NCBI RefSeq assembly: GCF_963576545.1
Contig: NW_026870424.1
Coordinates: 62,001-126,000 of the forward strand
Direction of reading: 5' to 3'
DNA: 64,000 nt
From: Limanda limanda
Lineage: Eukaryota > Chordata > Actinopteri > Pleuronectiformes > Pleuronectidae
A model generated the notes under the pieces. That model saw only the letters and a program-made list of their open reading frames with translations, searched no databases and was not told the DNA's origin. Below are positions 46,234-59,248 of this stretch, one piece after another. The translations under genes were made by a program, and so were the position numbers. Numbering within the stretch: position 1 is the first letter of the stretch; each line of letters starts with the position of its first letter.

Positions 46234-47676
46234 GGAAAGTGGTTGCATCTGGACTAATTTGGGTCCTGCGGATCGATTGGTACCATCCCCGAGCTTGTAC
46301 GACCTTCGGAAGAGGTCGACCGACGAAATTCCCCCAAATCTGAGGAGATATTCTTGAATAACTTTTTTTGTGAAGGTCGGAGAGACTTGCAAGTAGGCTC
46401 TACCCCCACTAAATGGGGTTGCGCGCATCGATCAGTACCATCCTTGAGCTTCTCCGACTTTCGGAAGGGTTAGGGTTAGGGTTAGGGATGAAAGCACATA
46501 GGAGAAAGAGATATTCTTGAATAACTTTTTTTGTGAAGGTCGGAGAGACTTGCAAGTAGGCTCTACCCCCACTAAATGGGGTAGCACGCATCGATCGGTA
46601 CCATCCTTGAGCTTCTCCGACTTTCGGAAGGGTTAGGGTTAGGGTTAGGGATGAAAGCACATAGGAGAAAGAGATATTCTTGAATAACTTTTTTTGTGAA
46701 GGTCGGAGAGACTTGCAAGTAGGCTATACCCCCACTAAATGGGGTAGCGCGCATCGATCGGTACCATCCTTGAGCTTCTCCGACTTTCGGAAGGGTTAGG
46801 GTTAGGGTTAGGGATGAAAGCACATAGGAGAAAGAGATATTCTTGAATAACTTTTTTTGTGAAGGTCGGAGAGACTTGGAAAGTGGTTGCATCTGGACTA
46901 ATTTGGGTCCTGCGGATCGATTGGTACCATCCCCGAGCTTGTACGACCTTCGGAAGAGGTCGACCGACGAAATTCCCCCAAATCTGAGGAGATATTCTTG
47001 AATAACTTTTTTTGTGAAGGTCGGAGAAACTTGCAAGTAGGCTCTACCCCCACTAAATGGGGTAGTGCGCATCGATCGGTACCATCCTTGAGCTTCTCCG
47101 ACTTTCGGAAGGGTTAGGGTTAGGGTTAGGGATGAAAGCACATAGGAGAAAGAGATATTCTTGAATAACTTTTTTTGTGAAGGTCGGAGAGACTTGGAAA
47201 GTGGTTGCATCTGGACTAATTTGGGTCCTGCGGATCGATTGGTACCATCCCCGAGCTTGTACGACCTTCGGAAGAGGTCGACCGACGAAATTCCCCCAAA
47301 TCTGAGGAGATATTCTTGAATAACTTTTTTTGTGAAGGTCGGAGAGACTTGCAAGTAGGCTCTACCCCCACTAAATGGGGTTGCGCGCATCGATCGGTAC
47401 CATCCTTGAGCTTCTCCGACTTTCGGAAGGGTTAGGGTTAGGGTTAGGGATGAAAGCACATAGGAGAAAGAGATATTCTTGAATAACTTTTTTTGTGAAG
47501 GTCGGAGAGACTTGCAAGTAGGCTCTACCCCCACTAAATGGGGTAGCGCGCATCGATCGGTACCATCCTTGAGCTTCTCCGACTTTCGGAAGGGTTAGGG
47601 TTAGGGTTAGGGATGAAAGCACATAGGAGAAAGAGATATTCTTGAATAACTTTTTTTGTGAAGGTCGGAGAGACTT
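46234..47676 (+). repeat. S cassette, copy 5 (1443 bp)
   Basis: Its first three A units duplicate the run beginning at 45256, which carries the same CAGTACC, CACGCATCG and CTATACCCC order followed by three extra plain A. The full S order follows from 46878. Confidence 0.83.
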
Positions 47677-48638
47677 GGAAAGTGGTTGCATCTGGACTAA
47701 TTTGGGTCCTGCAGATCGATTGATACCATCTCCGAGCTTGTACGACCTTCGGAAGAGGTCGACCGACGAAATTCCCCCAAATCTGAGGAGATATTCTTGA
47801 ATAACTTTTTTTGTGAAGGTCGGAGAGACTTGCAAGTAGGCTCTACCCCCACTAAATGGGGTTGCGCGCATCGATCGGTACCATCCTTGAGCTTCTCCGA
47901 CTTTCGGAAGGGTTAGGGTTAGGGTTAGGGATGAAAGCACATAGGAGAAAGAGATATTCTTGAATAACTTTTTTTGTGAAGGTCGGAGAGACTTGCAAGT
48001 AGGCTCTACCCCCACTAAATGGGGTAGCGCGCATCGATCGGTACCATCCTTGAGCTTCTCCGACTTTCGGAAGGGTTAGGGTTAGGGTTAGGGATGAAAG
48101 CACATAGGAGAAAGAGATATTCTTGAATAACTTTTTTTGTGAAGGTCGGAGAGACTTGGAAAGTGGTTGCATCTGGACTAATTTGGGTCCTGCAGATCGA
48201 TTGATACCATCTCCGAGCTTGTACGACCTTCGGAAGAGGTCGACCGACGAAATTCCCCCAAATCTGAGGAGATATTCTTGAATAACTTTTTTTGTGAAGG
48301 TCGGAGAGACTTGCAAGTAGGCTCTACCCCCACTAAATGGGGTTGCGCGCATCGATCAGTACCATCCTTGAGCTTCTCCGACTTTCGGAAGGGTTAGGGT
48401 TAGGGTTAGGGATGAAAGCACATAGGAGAAAGAGATATTCTTGAATAACTTTTTTTGTGAAGGTCGGAGAGACTTGCAAGTAGGCTCTACCCCCACTAAA
48501 TGGGGTAGCGCGCATCGATCGGTACCATCCTTGAGCTTCTCCGACTTTCGGAAGGGTTAGGGTTAGGGTTAGGGATGAAAGCACATAGGAGAAAGAGATA
48601 TTCTTGAATAACTTTTTTTGTGAAGGTCGGAGAGACTT
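47677..48638 (+). repeat. Tandem BAA duplication (2 x 481 bp)
   Basis: The B units at 47677 and 48158 share the rare CTGCAGATCGATTGATACC and CATCTCCG combination and are 481 bp apart. The first A of the first copy has GGGGTTGCG with CGGTACC, and that of the second has CAGTACC. Confidence 0.78.
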
Positions 48639-49282
48639 GCAAGTAGGCTCTACCCCCACTAAATGGGGTAGCGCGCATCGATCGGTACCATCCTTGAGCT
48701 TCTCCGACTTTCGGAAGGGTTAGGGTTAGGGTTAGGGATGAAAGCACATAGGAGAAAGAGATATTCTTGAATAACTTTTTTTGTGAAGGTCGGAGAGACT
48801 TGCAAGTAGGCTCTACCCCCACTAAATGGGGTAGCGCGCATCGATCGGTACCATCCTTGAGCTTCTCCGACTTTCGGAAGGGTTAGGGTTAGGGTTAGGG
48901 ATGAAAGCACATAGGAGAAAGAGATATTCTTGAATAACTTTTTTTGTGAAGGTCGGAGAGACTTGGAAAGTGGTTGCATCTGGACTAATTTGGGTCCTGC
49001 GGATCGATTGGTACCATCCCCGAGCTTGTACGACCTTCGGAAGAGGTCGACCGACGAAATTCCCCCAAATCTGAGGAGATATTCTTGAATAACTTTTTTT
49101 GTGAAGGTCGGAGAGACTTGCAAGTAGGCTCTACCCCCACTAAATGGGGTAGCGCGCATCGATCGGTACCATCCTTGAGCTTCTCCGACTTTCGGAAGGG
49201 TTAGGGTTAGGGTTAGGGATGAAAGCACATAGGAGAAAGAGATATTCTTGAATAACTTTTTTTGTGAAGGTCGGAGAGACTT

Positions 49283-49439
49283 GCAAGTAGGCTCTACCCC
49301 CACTAAATGGGGTAGCGCGCATCGATTGGTACCATCCTTGAGCTTCTCCGACTTTCGGAAGGGTTAGGGTTAGGGATGAAAGCACATAGGAGAAAGAGAT
49401 ATTCTTGAATAACTTTTTTTGTGAAGGTCGGAGAGACTT
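49283..49439 (+). repeat. 157-bp A variant just left of the 4826-bp duplication
   Basis: It carries CATCGATTGGTACC and marks the left limit of unit-by-unit correspondence between the two 4826-bp copies. Confidence 0.88.
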
Positions 49440-52400
49440 GCAAGTAGGCTCTACCCCCACTAAATGGGGTAGCGCGCATCGATCGGTACCATCCTTGAGC
49501 TTCTCCGACTTTCGGAAGGGTTAGGGTTAGGGTTAGGGATGAAAGCACATAGGAGAAAGAGATATTCTTGAATAACTTTTTTTGTGAAGGTCGGAGAGAC
49601 TTGGAAAGTGGTTGCATCTGGACTAATTTGGGTCCTGCGGATCGATTGGTACCATCCCCGAGCTTGTACGACCTTCGGAAGAGGTCGACCGACGAAATTC
49701 CCCCAAATCTGAGGAGATATTCTTGAATAACTTTTTTTGTGAAGGTCGGAGAGACTTGCAAGTAGGCTCTACCCCCACTAAATGGGGTTGCGCGCATCGA
49801 TCAGTACCATCCTTGAGCTTCTCCGACTTTCGGAAGGGTTAGGGTTAGGGTTAGGGATGAAAGCACATAGGAGAAAGAGATATTCTTGAATAACTTTTTT
49901 TGTGAAGGTCGGAGAGACTTGCAAGTAGGCTCTACCCCCACTAAATGGGGTAGCGCGCATCGATCGGTACCATCCTTGAGCTTCTCCGACTTTCGGAAGG
50001 GTTAGGGTTAGGGTTAGGGATGAAAGCACATAGGAGAAAGAGATATTCTTGAATAACTTTTTTTGTGAAGGTCGGAGAGACTTGCAAGTAGGCTCTACCC
50101 CCACTAAATGGGGTAGCGCGCATCGATTGGTACCATCCTTGAGCTTCTCCGACTTTCGGAAGGGTTAGGGTTAGGGTTAGGGATGAAAGCACATAGGAGA
50201 AAGAGATATTCTTGAATAACTTTTTTTGTGAAGGTCGGAGAGACTTGCAAGTAGGCTCTACCCCCACTAAATGGGGTAGCGCGCATCGATCGGTACCATC
50301 CTTGAGCTTCTCCGACTTTCGGAAGGGTTAGGGTTAGGGTTAGGGATGAAAGCACATAGGAGAAAGAGATATTCTTGAATAACTTTTTTTGTGAAGGTCG
50401 GAGAGACTTGGAAAGTGGTTGCATCTGGACTAATTTGGGTCCTGCGGATCGATTGGTACCATCCCCGAGCTTGTACGACCTTCGGAAGAGGTCGACCGAC
50501 GAAATTCCCCCAAATCTGAGGAGATATTCTTGAATAACTTTTTTTGTGAAGGTCGGAGAGACTTGCAAGTAGGCTCTACCCCCACTAAATGGGGTTGCGC
50601 GCATCGATCAGTACCATCCTTGAGCTTCTCCGACTTTCGGAAGGGTTAGGGTTAGGGTTAGGGATGAAAGCACATAGGAGAAAGAGATATTCTTGAATAA
50701 CTTTTTTTGTGAAGGTCGGAGAGACTTGCAAGTAGGCTCTACCCCCACTAAATGGGGTAGCGCGCATCGATCGGTACCATCCTTGAGCTTCTCCGACTTT
50801 CGGAAGGGTTAGGGTTAGGGTTAGGGATGAAAGCACATAGGAGAAAGAGATATTCTTGAATAACTTTTTTTGAGAAGGTCGGAGAGACTTGCAAGTAGGC
50901 TCTACCCCCACTAAATGGGGTAGCGCGCATCGATCGGTACCATCCTTGAGCTTCTCCGACTTTCGGAAGGGTTAGGGTTAGGGTTAGGGATGAAAGCACA
51001 TAGGAGAAAGAGATATTCTTGAATAACTTTTTTTGTGAAGGTCGGAGAGACTTGCAAGTAGGCTCTACCCCCACTAAATGGGGTAGCGCGCATCGATCGG
51101 TACCATCTTTGAGCTTTTCCGACTTTCGGAAGGGTTAGGGTTAGGGTTAGGGATGAAAGCACATAGGAGAAAGAGATATTCTTGAATAACTTTTTTTGTG
51201 AAGGTCGGAGAGACTTGGAAAGTGGTTGCATCTGGACTAATTTGGGTCCTGCGGATCGATTGGTACCATCCCCGAGCTTGTACGACCTTCGGAAGAGGTT
51301 GACCGACGAAATTCCCCCAAATCTGAGGAGATATTCTTGAATAACTTTTTTTGTGAAGGTCGGAGAGACTTGCAAGTAGGCTCTACCCCCACTAAATGGG
51401 GTAGCGCGCATCGATCGGTACCATCCTTGAGCTTCTCCGACTTTCGGAAGGGTTAGGGTTAGGGTTAGGGATGAAAGCACATAGGAGAAAGAGATATTCT
51501 TCAATAACTTTTTTTGTGAAGGTCGGAGAGACTTGCAAGTAGGCTCTACCCCCACTAAATGGGGTAGCGCGCATCGATCGGTACCATCCTTGAGCTTCTC
51601 CGACTTTCGGAAGGGTTAGGGTTAGGGTTAGGGATGAAAGCACATAGGAGAAAGAGATATTCTTGAATAACTTTTTTTGTGAAGGTCGGAGAGACTTGGA
51701 AAGTGGTTGCATCTGGACTAATTTGGGTCCTGCGGATCGATTGGTACTATCCCCGAGCTTGTACAACCTTCGGAAGAGGTCGACCGACGAAATTCCCCCA
51801 AATCTGAGGAGATATTCTTGAATAACTTTTTTTGTGAAGGTCGGAGAGACTTGCAAGTAGGCTCTACTCCCACTAAATGGGGTTGCGCGCATCGATCAGT
51901 ACCATCCTTGAGCTTCTCCGACTTTCGGAAGGGTTAGGGTTAGGGTTAGGGATGAAAGCACATAGGAGAAAGAGATATTCTTGAATAACTTTTTTTGTGA
52001 AGGTCGGAGAGACTTGCAAGTAGGCTCTACCCCCACTAAATGGGGTAGCGCGCATCGATCGGTACCATCCTTGAGCTTCTCCGACTTTCGGAAGGGTTAG
52101 GGTTAGGGTTAGGGATGAAAGCACATAGGAGAAAGAGATATTCTTGAATAACTTTTTTTGTGAAGGTCGGAGAGACTTGCAAGTAGGCTCTACCCCCACT
52201 AAATGGGGTAGCGCGCATCGATCGGTACCATCCTTGAGCTTCTCCGACTTTCGGAAGGGTTAGGGTTAGGGTTAGGGATGAAAGCACATAGGAGAAAGAG
52301 ATATTCTTGAATAACTTTTTTTGTGAAGGTCGGAGAGACTTGCAAGTAGGCTCTACCCCCACTAAATGGGGTAGCGCGCATCGATCGGTACCATCCTTGA

Positions 52401-54265
52401 GCTTCTCCGACTTTCGGAAGGGTTAGGGTTAGGGTTAGGGATGAAAGCACATAGGAGAAAGAGATATTCTTGAATAACTTTTTTTGTGAAGGTCGGAGAG
52501 ACTTGGAAAGTGGTTGCATCTGGACTAATTTGGGTCCTGCGGATCGATTGGTACCATCCCCGAGCTTGTACGACCTTCGGAAGAGGTCGACCGACGAAAT
52601 TCCCCCAAATCTGAGGAGATATTCTTGAATAACTTTTTTTGTGAAGGTCGGAGAGACTTGCAAGTAGGCTCTACCCCCACTAAATGGGGTAGCGCGCATC
52701 GATCGGTACCATCCTTGAGCTTCTCCGACTTTCGGAAGGGTTAGGGTTAGGGTTAGGGATGAAAGCACATAGGAGAAAGAGATATTCTTGAATAACTTTT
52801 TTTGTGAAGGTCGGAGAGACTTGGAAAGTGGTTGCATCTGGACTAATTTGGGTCCTGCAGATCGATTGGTACCATCCCCGAGCTTGTACAACCTTCGGAA
52901 GAGGTCGACCGACGAAATTCCCCCAAATCTGAGGAGATATTCTTGAATAACTTTTTTTGTGAAGGTCGGAGAGACTTGCAAGTAGGCTCTACCCCCACTA
53001 AATGGGGTTGCGCGCATCGATCGGTACCATCCTTGAGCTTCTCCGACTTTCGGAAGGGTTAGGGTTAGGGTTAGGGATGAAAGCACATAGGAGAAAGAGA
53101 TATTCTTGAATAACTTTTTTTGTGAAGGTCGGAGAGACTTGCAAGTAGGCTCTACCCCCACTAAATGGGGTAGCGCGCATCGATCGGTACCATCCTTGAG
53201 CTTCTCCGACTTTCGGAAGGGTTAGGGTTAGGGTTAGGGATGAAAGCACATAGGAGAAAGAGATATTCTTGAATAACTTTTTTTGTGAAGGTCGGAGAGA
53301 CTTGGAAAGTGGTTGCATCTGGACTAATTTGGGTCCTGCGGATCGATTGGTACCACCCATGAGCTTGTACGACCTTCGGAAGAGGTCGACCGACGAAATT
53401 CCCCCAAATCTGAGGAGATATTCTTGAATAACTTTTTTTGTGAAGGTCGGAGAGACTTGCAAGTAGGCTCTACCCCCACTAAATGGGGTTGCGCGCATCG
53501 ATCAGTACCATCCTTGAGCTTCTCCGACTTTCGGAAGGGTTAGGGTTAGGGTTAGGGATGAAAGCACATAGGAGAAAGAGATATTCTTGAATAACTTTTT
53601 TTGTGAAGGTCGGAGAGACTTGCAAGTAGGCTCTACCCCCACTAAATGGGGTAGCGCGCATCGATCGGTACCATCCTTGAGCTTCTCCGACTTTCGGAAG
53701 GGTTAGGGTTAGGGTTAGGGATGAAAGCACATAGGAGAAAGAGATATTCTTGAATAACTTTTTTTGTGAAGGTCGGAGAGACTTGCAAGTAGGCTCTACC
53801 CCCACTAAATGGGGTAGCGCGCATCGATCGGTACCATCCTTGAGCTTCTCCGACTTTCGGAAGGGTTAGGGTTAGGGTTAGGGATGAAAGCACATAGGAG
53901 AAAGAGATATTCTTGAATAACTTTTTTTGTGAAGGTCGGAGAGACTTGCAAGTAGGCTCTACCCCCACTAAATGGGGTAGCGCGCATCGATCGGTACCAT
54001 CCTTGAGCTTCTCCGACTTTCGGAAGGGTTAGGGTTAGGGTTAGGGATGAAAGCACATAGGAGAAAGAGATATTCTTGAATAACTTTTTTTGTGAAGGTC
54101 GGAGAGACTTGGAAAGTGGTTGCATCTGGACTAATTTGGGTCCTGCGGATCGATTGGTACCATCCCCGAGCTTGTACGACCTTCGGAAGAGGTCGACCGA
54201 CGAAATTCCCCCAAATCTGAGGAGATATTCTTGAATAACTTTTTTTGTGAAGGTCGGAGAGACTT
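49440..54265 (+). repeat. 4826-bp tandem segmental duplication, copy 1 (22 A + 8 B)
   Basis: The units are A then B 49603, with A-runs 4,4,2,4,1,2,4 and a closing B (54111). It contains variants seen nowhere else except at +4826: GGTTGACC, TTCTTCAATAAC, GTACTATCC and ACCACCCATGAGC (B 53304). Monomer registers match from A 49440 onward; the unit before it (49283, a 157-bp A) has a B at the matching place in copy 2. Confidence 0.88.
50410..52504 (+). repeat. R cassette, copy 7 (2095 bp)
   Basis: This copy is inside the first 4826-bp duplicate. Private variants are GGTTGACC near 51298, ATTCTTCAATAAC near 51499 and GTACTATCC near 51746. These are not seen elsewhere except in copy 8. Confidence 0.86.
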
Positions 54266-57200
54266 GCAAGTAGGCTCTACCCCCACTAAATGGGGTAGCG
54301 CGCATCGATCGGTACCATCCTTGAGCTTCTCCGACTTTCGGAAGGGTTAGGGTTAGGGTTAGGGATGAAAGCACATAGGAGAAAGAGATATTCTTGAATA
54401 ACTTTTTTTGTGAAGGTCGGAGAGACTTGGAAAGTGGTTGCATCTGGACTAATTTGGGTCCTGCGGATCGATTGGTACCATCCCCGAGCTTGTACGACCT
54501 TCGGAAGAGGTCGACCGACGAAATTCCCCCAAATCTGAGGAGATATTCTTGAATAACTTTTTTTGTGAAGGTCGGAGAGACTTGCAAGTAGGCTCTACCC
54601 CCACTAAATGGGGTTGCGCGCATCGATCAGTACCATCCTTGAGCTTCTCCGACTTTCGGAAGGGTTAGGGTTAGGGTTAGGGATGAAAGCACATAGGAGA
54701 AAGAGATATTCTTGAATAACTTTTTTTGTGAAGGTCGGAGAGACTTGCAAGTAGGCTCTACCCCCACTAAATGGGGTAGCGCGCATCGATCGGTACCATC
54801 CTTGAGCTTCTCCGACTTTCGGAAGGGTTAGGGTTAGGGTTAGGGATGAAAGCACATAGGAGAAAGAGATATTCTTGAATAACTTTTTTTGTGAAGGTCG
54901 GAGAGACTTGCAAGTAGGCTCTACCCCCACTAAATGGGGTAGCGCGCATCGATTGGTACCATCCTTGAGCTTCTCCGACTTTCGGAAGGGTTAGGGTTAG
55001 GGTTAGGGATGAAAGCACATAGGAGAAAGAGATATTCTTGAATAACTTTTTTTGTGAAGGTCGGAGAGACTTGCAAGTAGGCTCTACCCCCACTAAATGG
55101 GGTAGCGCGCATCGATCGGTACCATCCTTGAGCTTCTCCGACTTTCGGAAGGGTTAGGGTTAGGGTTAGGGATGAAAGCACATAGGAGAAAGAGATATTC
55201 TTGAATAACTTTTTTTGTGAAGGTCGGAGAGACTTGGAAAGTGGTTGCATCTGGACTAATTTGGGTCCTGCGGATCGATTGGTACCATCCCCGAGCTTGT
55301 ACGACCTTCGGAAGAGGTCGACCGACGAAATTCCCCCAAATCTGAGGAGATATTCTTGAATAACTTTTTTTGTGAAGGTCGGAGAGACTTGCAAGTAGGC
55401 TCTACCCCCACTAAATGGGGTTGCGCGCATCGATCAGTACCATCCTTGAGCTTCTCCGACTTTCGGAAGGGTTAGGGTTAGGGTTAGGGATGAAAGCACA
55501 TAGGAGAAAGAGATATTCTTGAATAACTTTTTTTGTGAAGGTCGGAGAGACTTGCAAGTAGGCTCTACCCCCACTAAATGGGGTAGCGCGCATCGATCGG
55601 TACCATCCTTGAGCTTCTCCGACTTTCGGAAGGGTTAGGGTTAGGGTTAGGGATGAAAGCACATAGGAGAAAGAGATATTCTTGAATAACTTTTTTTGAG
55701 AAGGTCGGAGAGACTTGCAAGTAGGCTCTACCCCCACTAAATGGGGTAGCGCGCATCGATCGGTACCATCCTTGAGCTTCTCCGACTTTCGGAAGGGTTA
55801 GGGTTAGGGTTAGGGATGAAAGCACATAGGAGAAAGAGATATTCTTGAATAACTTTTTTTGTGAAGGTCGGAGAGACTTGCAAGTAGGCTCTACCCCCAC
55901 TAAATGGGGTAGCGCGCATCGATCGGTACCATCTTTGAGCTTTTCCGACTTTCGGAAGGGTTAGGGTTAGGGTTAGGGATGAAAGCACATAGGAGAAAGA
56001 GATATTCTTGAATAACTTTTTTTGTGAAGGTCGGAGAGACTTGGAAAGTGGTTGCATCTGGACTAATTTGGGTCCTGCGGATCGATTGGTACCATCCCCG
56101 AGCTTGTACGACCTTCGGAAGAGGTTGACCGACGAAATTCCCCCAAATCTGAGGAGATATTCTTGAATAACTTTTTTTGTGAAGGTCGGAGAGACTTGCA
56201 AGTAGGCTCTACCCCCACTAAATGGGGTAGCGCGCATCGATCGGTACCATCCTTGAGCTTCTCCGACTTTCGGAAGGGTTAGGGTTAGGGTTAGGGATGA
56301 AAGCACATAGGAGAAAGAGATATTCTTCAATAACTTTTTTTGTGAAGGTCGGAGAGACTTGCAAGTAGGCTCTACCCCCACTAAATGGGGTAGCGCGCAT
56401 CGATCGGTACCATCCTTGAGCTTCTCCGACTTTCGGAAGGGTTAGGGTTAGGGTTAGGGATGAAAGCACATAGGAGAAAGAGATATTCTTGAATAACTTT
56501 TTTTGTGAAGGTCGGAGAGACTTGGAAAGTGGTTGCATCTGGACTAATTTGGGTCCTGCGGATCGATTGGTACTATCCCCGAGCTTGTACAACCTTCGGA
56601 AGAGGTCGACCGACGAAATTCCCCCAAATCTGAGGAGATATTCTTGAATAACTTTTTTTGTGAAGGTCGGAGAGACTTGCAAGTAGGCTCTACTCCCACT
56701 AAATGGGGTTGCGCGCATCGATCAGTACCATCCTTGAGCTTCTCCGACTTTCGGAAGGGTTAGGGTTAGGGTTAGGGATGAAAGCACATAGGAGAAAGAG
56801 ATATTCTTGAATAACTTTTTTTGTGAAGGTCGGAGAGACTTGCAAGTAGGCTCTACCCCCACTAAATGGGGTAGCGCGCATCGATCGGTACCATCCTTGA
56901 GCTTCTCCGACTTTCGGAAGGGTTAGGGTTAGGGTTAGGGATGAAAGCACATAGGAGAAAGAGATATTCTTGAATAACTTTTTTTGTGAAGGTCGGAGAG
57001 ACTTGCAAGTAGGCTCTACCCCCACTAAATGGGGTAGCGCGCATCGATCGGTACCATCCTTGAGCTTCTCCGACTTTCGGAAGGGTTAGGGTTAGGGTTA
57101 GGGATGAAAGCACATAGGAGAAAGAGATATTCTTGAATAACTTTTTTTGTGAAGGTCGGAGAGACTTGCAAGTAGGCTCTACCCCCACTAAATGGGGTAG

Positions 57201-59091
57201 CGCGCATCGATCGGTACCATCCTTGAGCTTCTCCGACTTTCGGAAGGGTTAGGGTTAGGGTTAGGGATGAAAGCACATAGGAGAAAGAGATATTCTTGAA
57301 TAACTTTTTTTGTGAAGGTCGGAGAGACTTGGAAAGTGGTTGCATCTGGACTAATTTGGGTCCTGCGGATCGATTGGTACCATCCCCGAGCTTGTACGAC
57401 CTTCGGAAGAGGTCGACCGACGAAATTCCCCCAAATCTGAGGAGATATTCTTGAATAACTTTTTTTGTGAAGGTCGGAGAGACTTGCAAGTAGGCTCTAC
57501 CCCCACTAAATGGGGTAGCGCGCATCGATCGGTACCATCCTTGAGCTTCTCCGACTTTCGGAAGGGTTAGGGTTAGGGTTAGGGATGAAAGCACATAGGA
57601 GAAAGAGATATTCTTGAATAACTTTTTTTGTGAAGGTCGGAGAGACTTGGAAAGTGGTTGCATCTGGACTAATTTGGGTCCTGCAGATCGATTGGTACCA
57701 TCCCCGAGCTTGTACAACCTTCGGAAGAGGTCGACCGACGAAATTCCCCCAAATCTGAGGAGATATTCTTGAATAACTTTTTTTGTGAAGGTCGGAGAGA
57801 CTTGCAAGTAGGCTCTACCCCCACTAAATGGGGTTGCGCGCATCGATCGGTACCATCCTTGAGCTTCTCCGACTTTCGGAAGGGTTAGGGTTAGGGTTAG
57901 GGATGAAAGCACATAGGAGAAAGAGATATTCTTGAATAACTTTTTTTGTGAAGGTCGGAGAGACTTGCAAGTAGGCTCTACCCCCACTAAATGGGGTAGC
58001 GCGCATCGATCGGTACCATCCTTGAGCTTCTCCGACTTTCGGAAGGGTTAGGGTTAGGGTTAGGGATGAAAGCACATAGGAGAAAGAGATATTCTTGAAT
58101 AACTTTTTTTGTGAAGGTCGGAGAGACTTGGAAAGTGGTTGCATCTGGACTAATTTGGGTCCTGCGGATCGATTGGTACCACCCATGAGCTTGTACGACC
58201 TTCGGAAGAGGTCGACCGACGAAATTCCCCCAAATCTGAGGAGATATTCTTGAATAACTTTTTTTGTGAAGGTCGGAGAGACTTGCAAGTAGGCTCTACC
58301 CCCACTAAATGGGGTTGCGCGCATCGATCAGTACCATCCTTGAGCTTCTCCGACTTTCGGAAGGGTTAGGGTTAGGGTTAGGGATGAAAGCACATAGGAG
58401 AAAGAGATATTCTTGAATAACTTTTTTTGTGAAGGTCGGAGAGACTTGCAAGTAGGCTCTACCCCCACTAAATGGGGTAGCGCGCATCGATCGGTACCAT
58501 CCTTGAGCTTCTCCGACTTTCGGAAGGGTTAGGGTTAGGGTTAGGGATGAAAGCACATAGGAGAAAGAGATATTCTTGAATAACTTTTTTTGTGAAGGTC
58601 GGAGAGACTTGCAAGTAGGCTCTACCCCCACTAAATGGGGTAGCGCGCATCGATCGGTACCATCCTTGAGCTTCTCCGACTTTCGGAAGGGTTAGGGTTA
58701 GGGTTAGGGATGAAAGCACATAGGAGAAAGAGATATTCTTGAATAACTTTTTTTGTGAAGGTCGGAGAGACTTGCAAGTAGGCTCTACCCCCACTAAATG
58801 GGGTAGCGCGCATCGATCGGTACCATCCTTGAGCTTCTCCGACTTTCGGAAGGGTTAGGGTTAGGGTTAGGGATGAAAGCACATAGGAGAAAGAGATATT
58901 CTTGAATAACTTTTTTTGTGAAGGTCGGAGAGACTTGGAAAGTGGTTGCATCTGGACTAATTTGGGTCCTGCGGATCGATTGGTACCATCCCCGAGCTTG
59001 TACGACCTTCGGAAGAGGTCGACCGACGAAATTCCCCCAAATCTGAGGAGATATTCTTGAATAACTTTTTTTGTGAAGGTCGGAGAGACTT
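54266..59091 (+). repeat. 4826-bp tandem segmental duplication, copy 2
   Basis: This block is unit for unit the same as 49440-54265, including all the private variants; I noticed no difference between the two copies. Correspondence ends at A 59092, which is a 157-bp form followed by another A. It is the youngest-looking event in the window, or else an assembly duplication. Confidence 0.88.
55236..57330 (+). repeat. R cassette, copy 8 (2095 bp)
   Basis: It lies exactly 4826 bp after copy 7 and shares all three of its private variants (near 56124, 56325 and 56572). The T to A marker is at 55699. Confidence 0.86.
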
Positions 59092-59248
59092 GCAAGTAGG
59101 CTCTACCCCCACTAAATGGGGTAGCGCGCATCGATCGGTACCATCCTTGAGCTTCTCCGACTTTCGGAAGGGTTAGGGTTAGGGATGAAAGCACATAGGA
59201 GAAAGAGATATTCTTGAATAACTTTTTTTGTGAAGGTTGGAGAGACTT
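59092..59248 (+). repeat. 157-bp A variant just right of the 4826-bp duplication
   Basis: It has a private GAAGGTTGG near 59238. It sits exactly at the right limit of copy 2, mirroring the short A at the left limit of copy 1. Confidence 0.88.
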
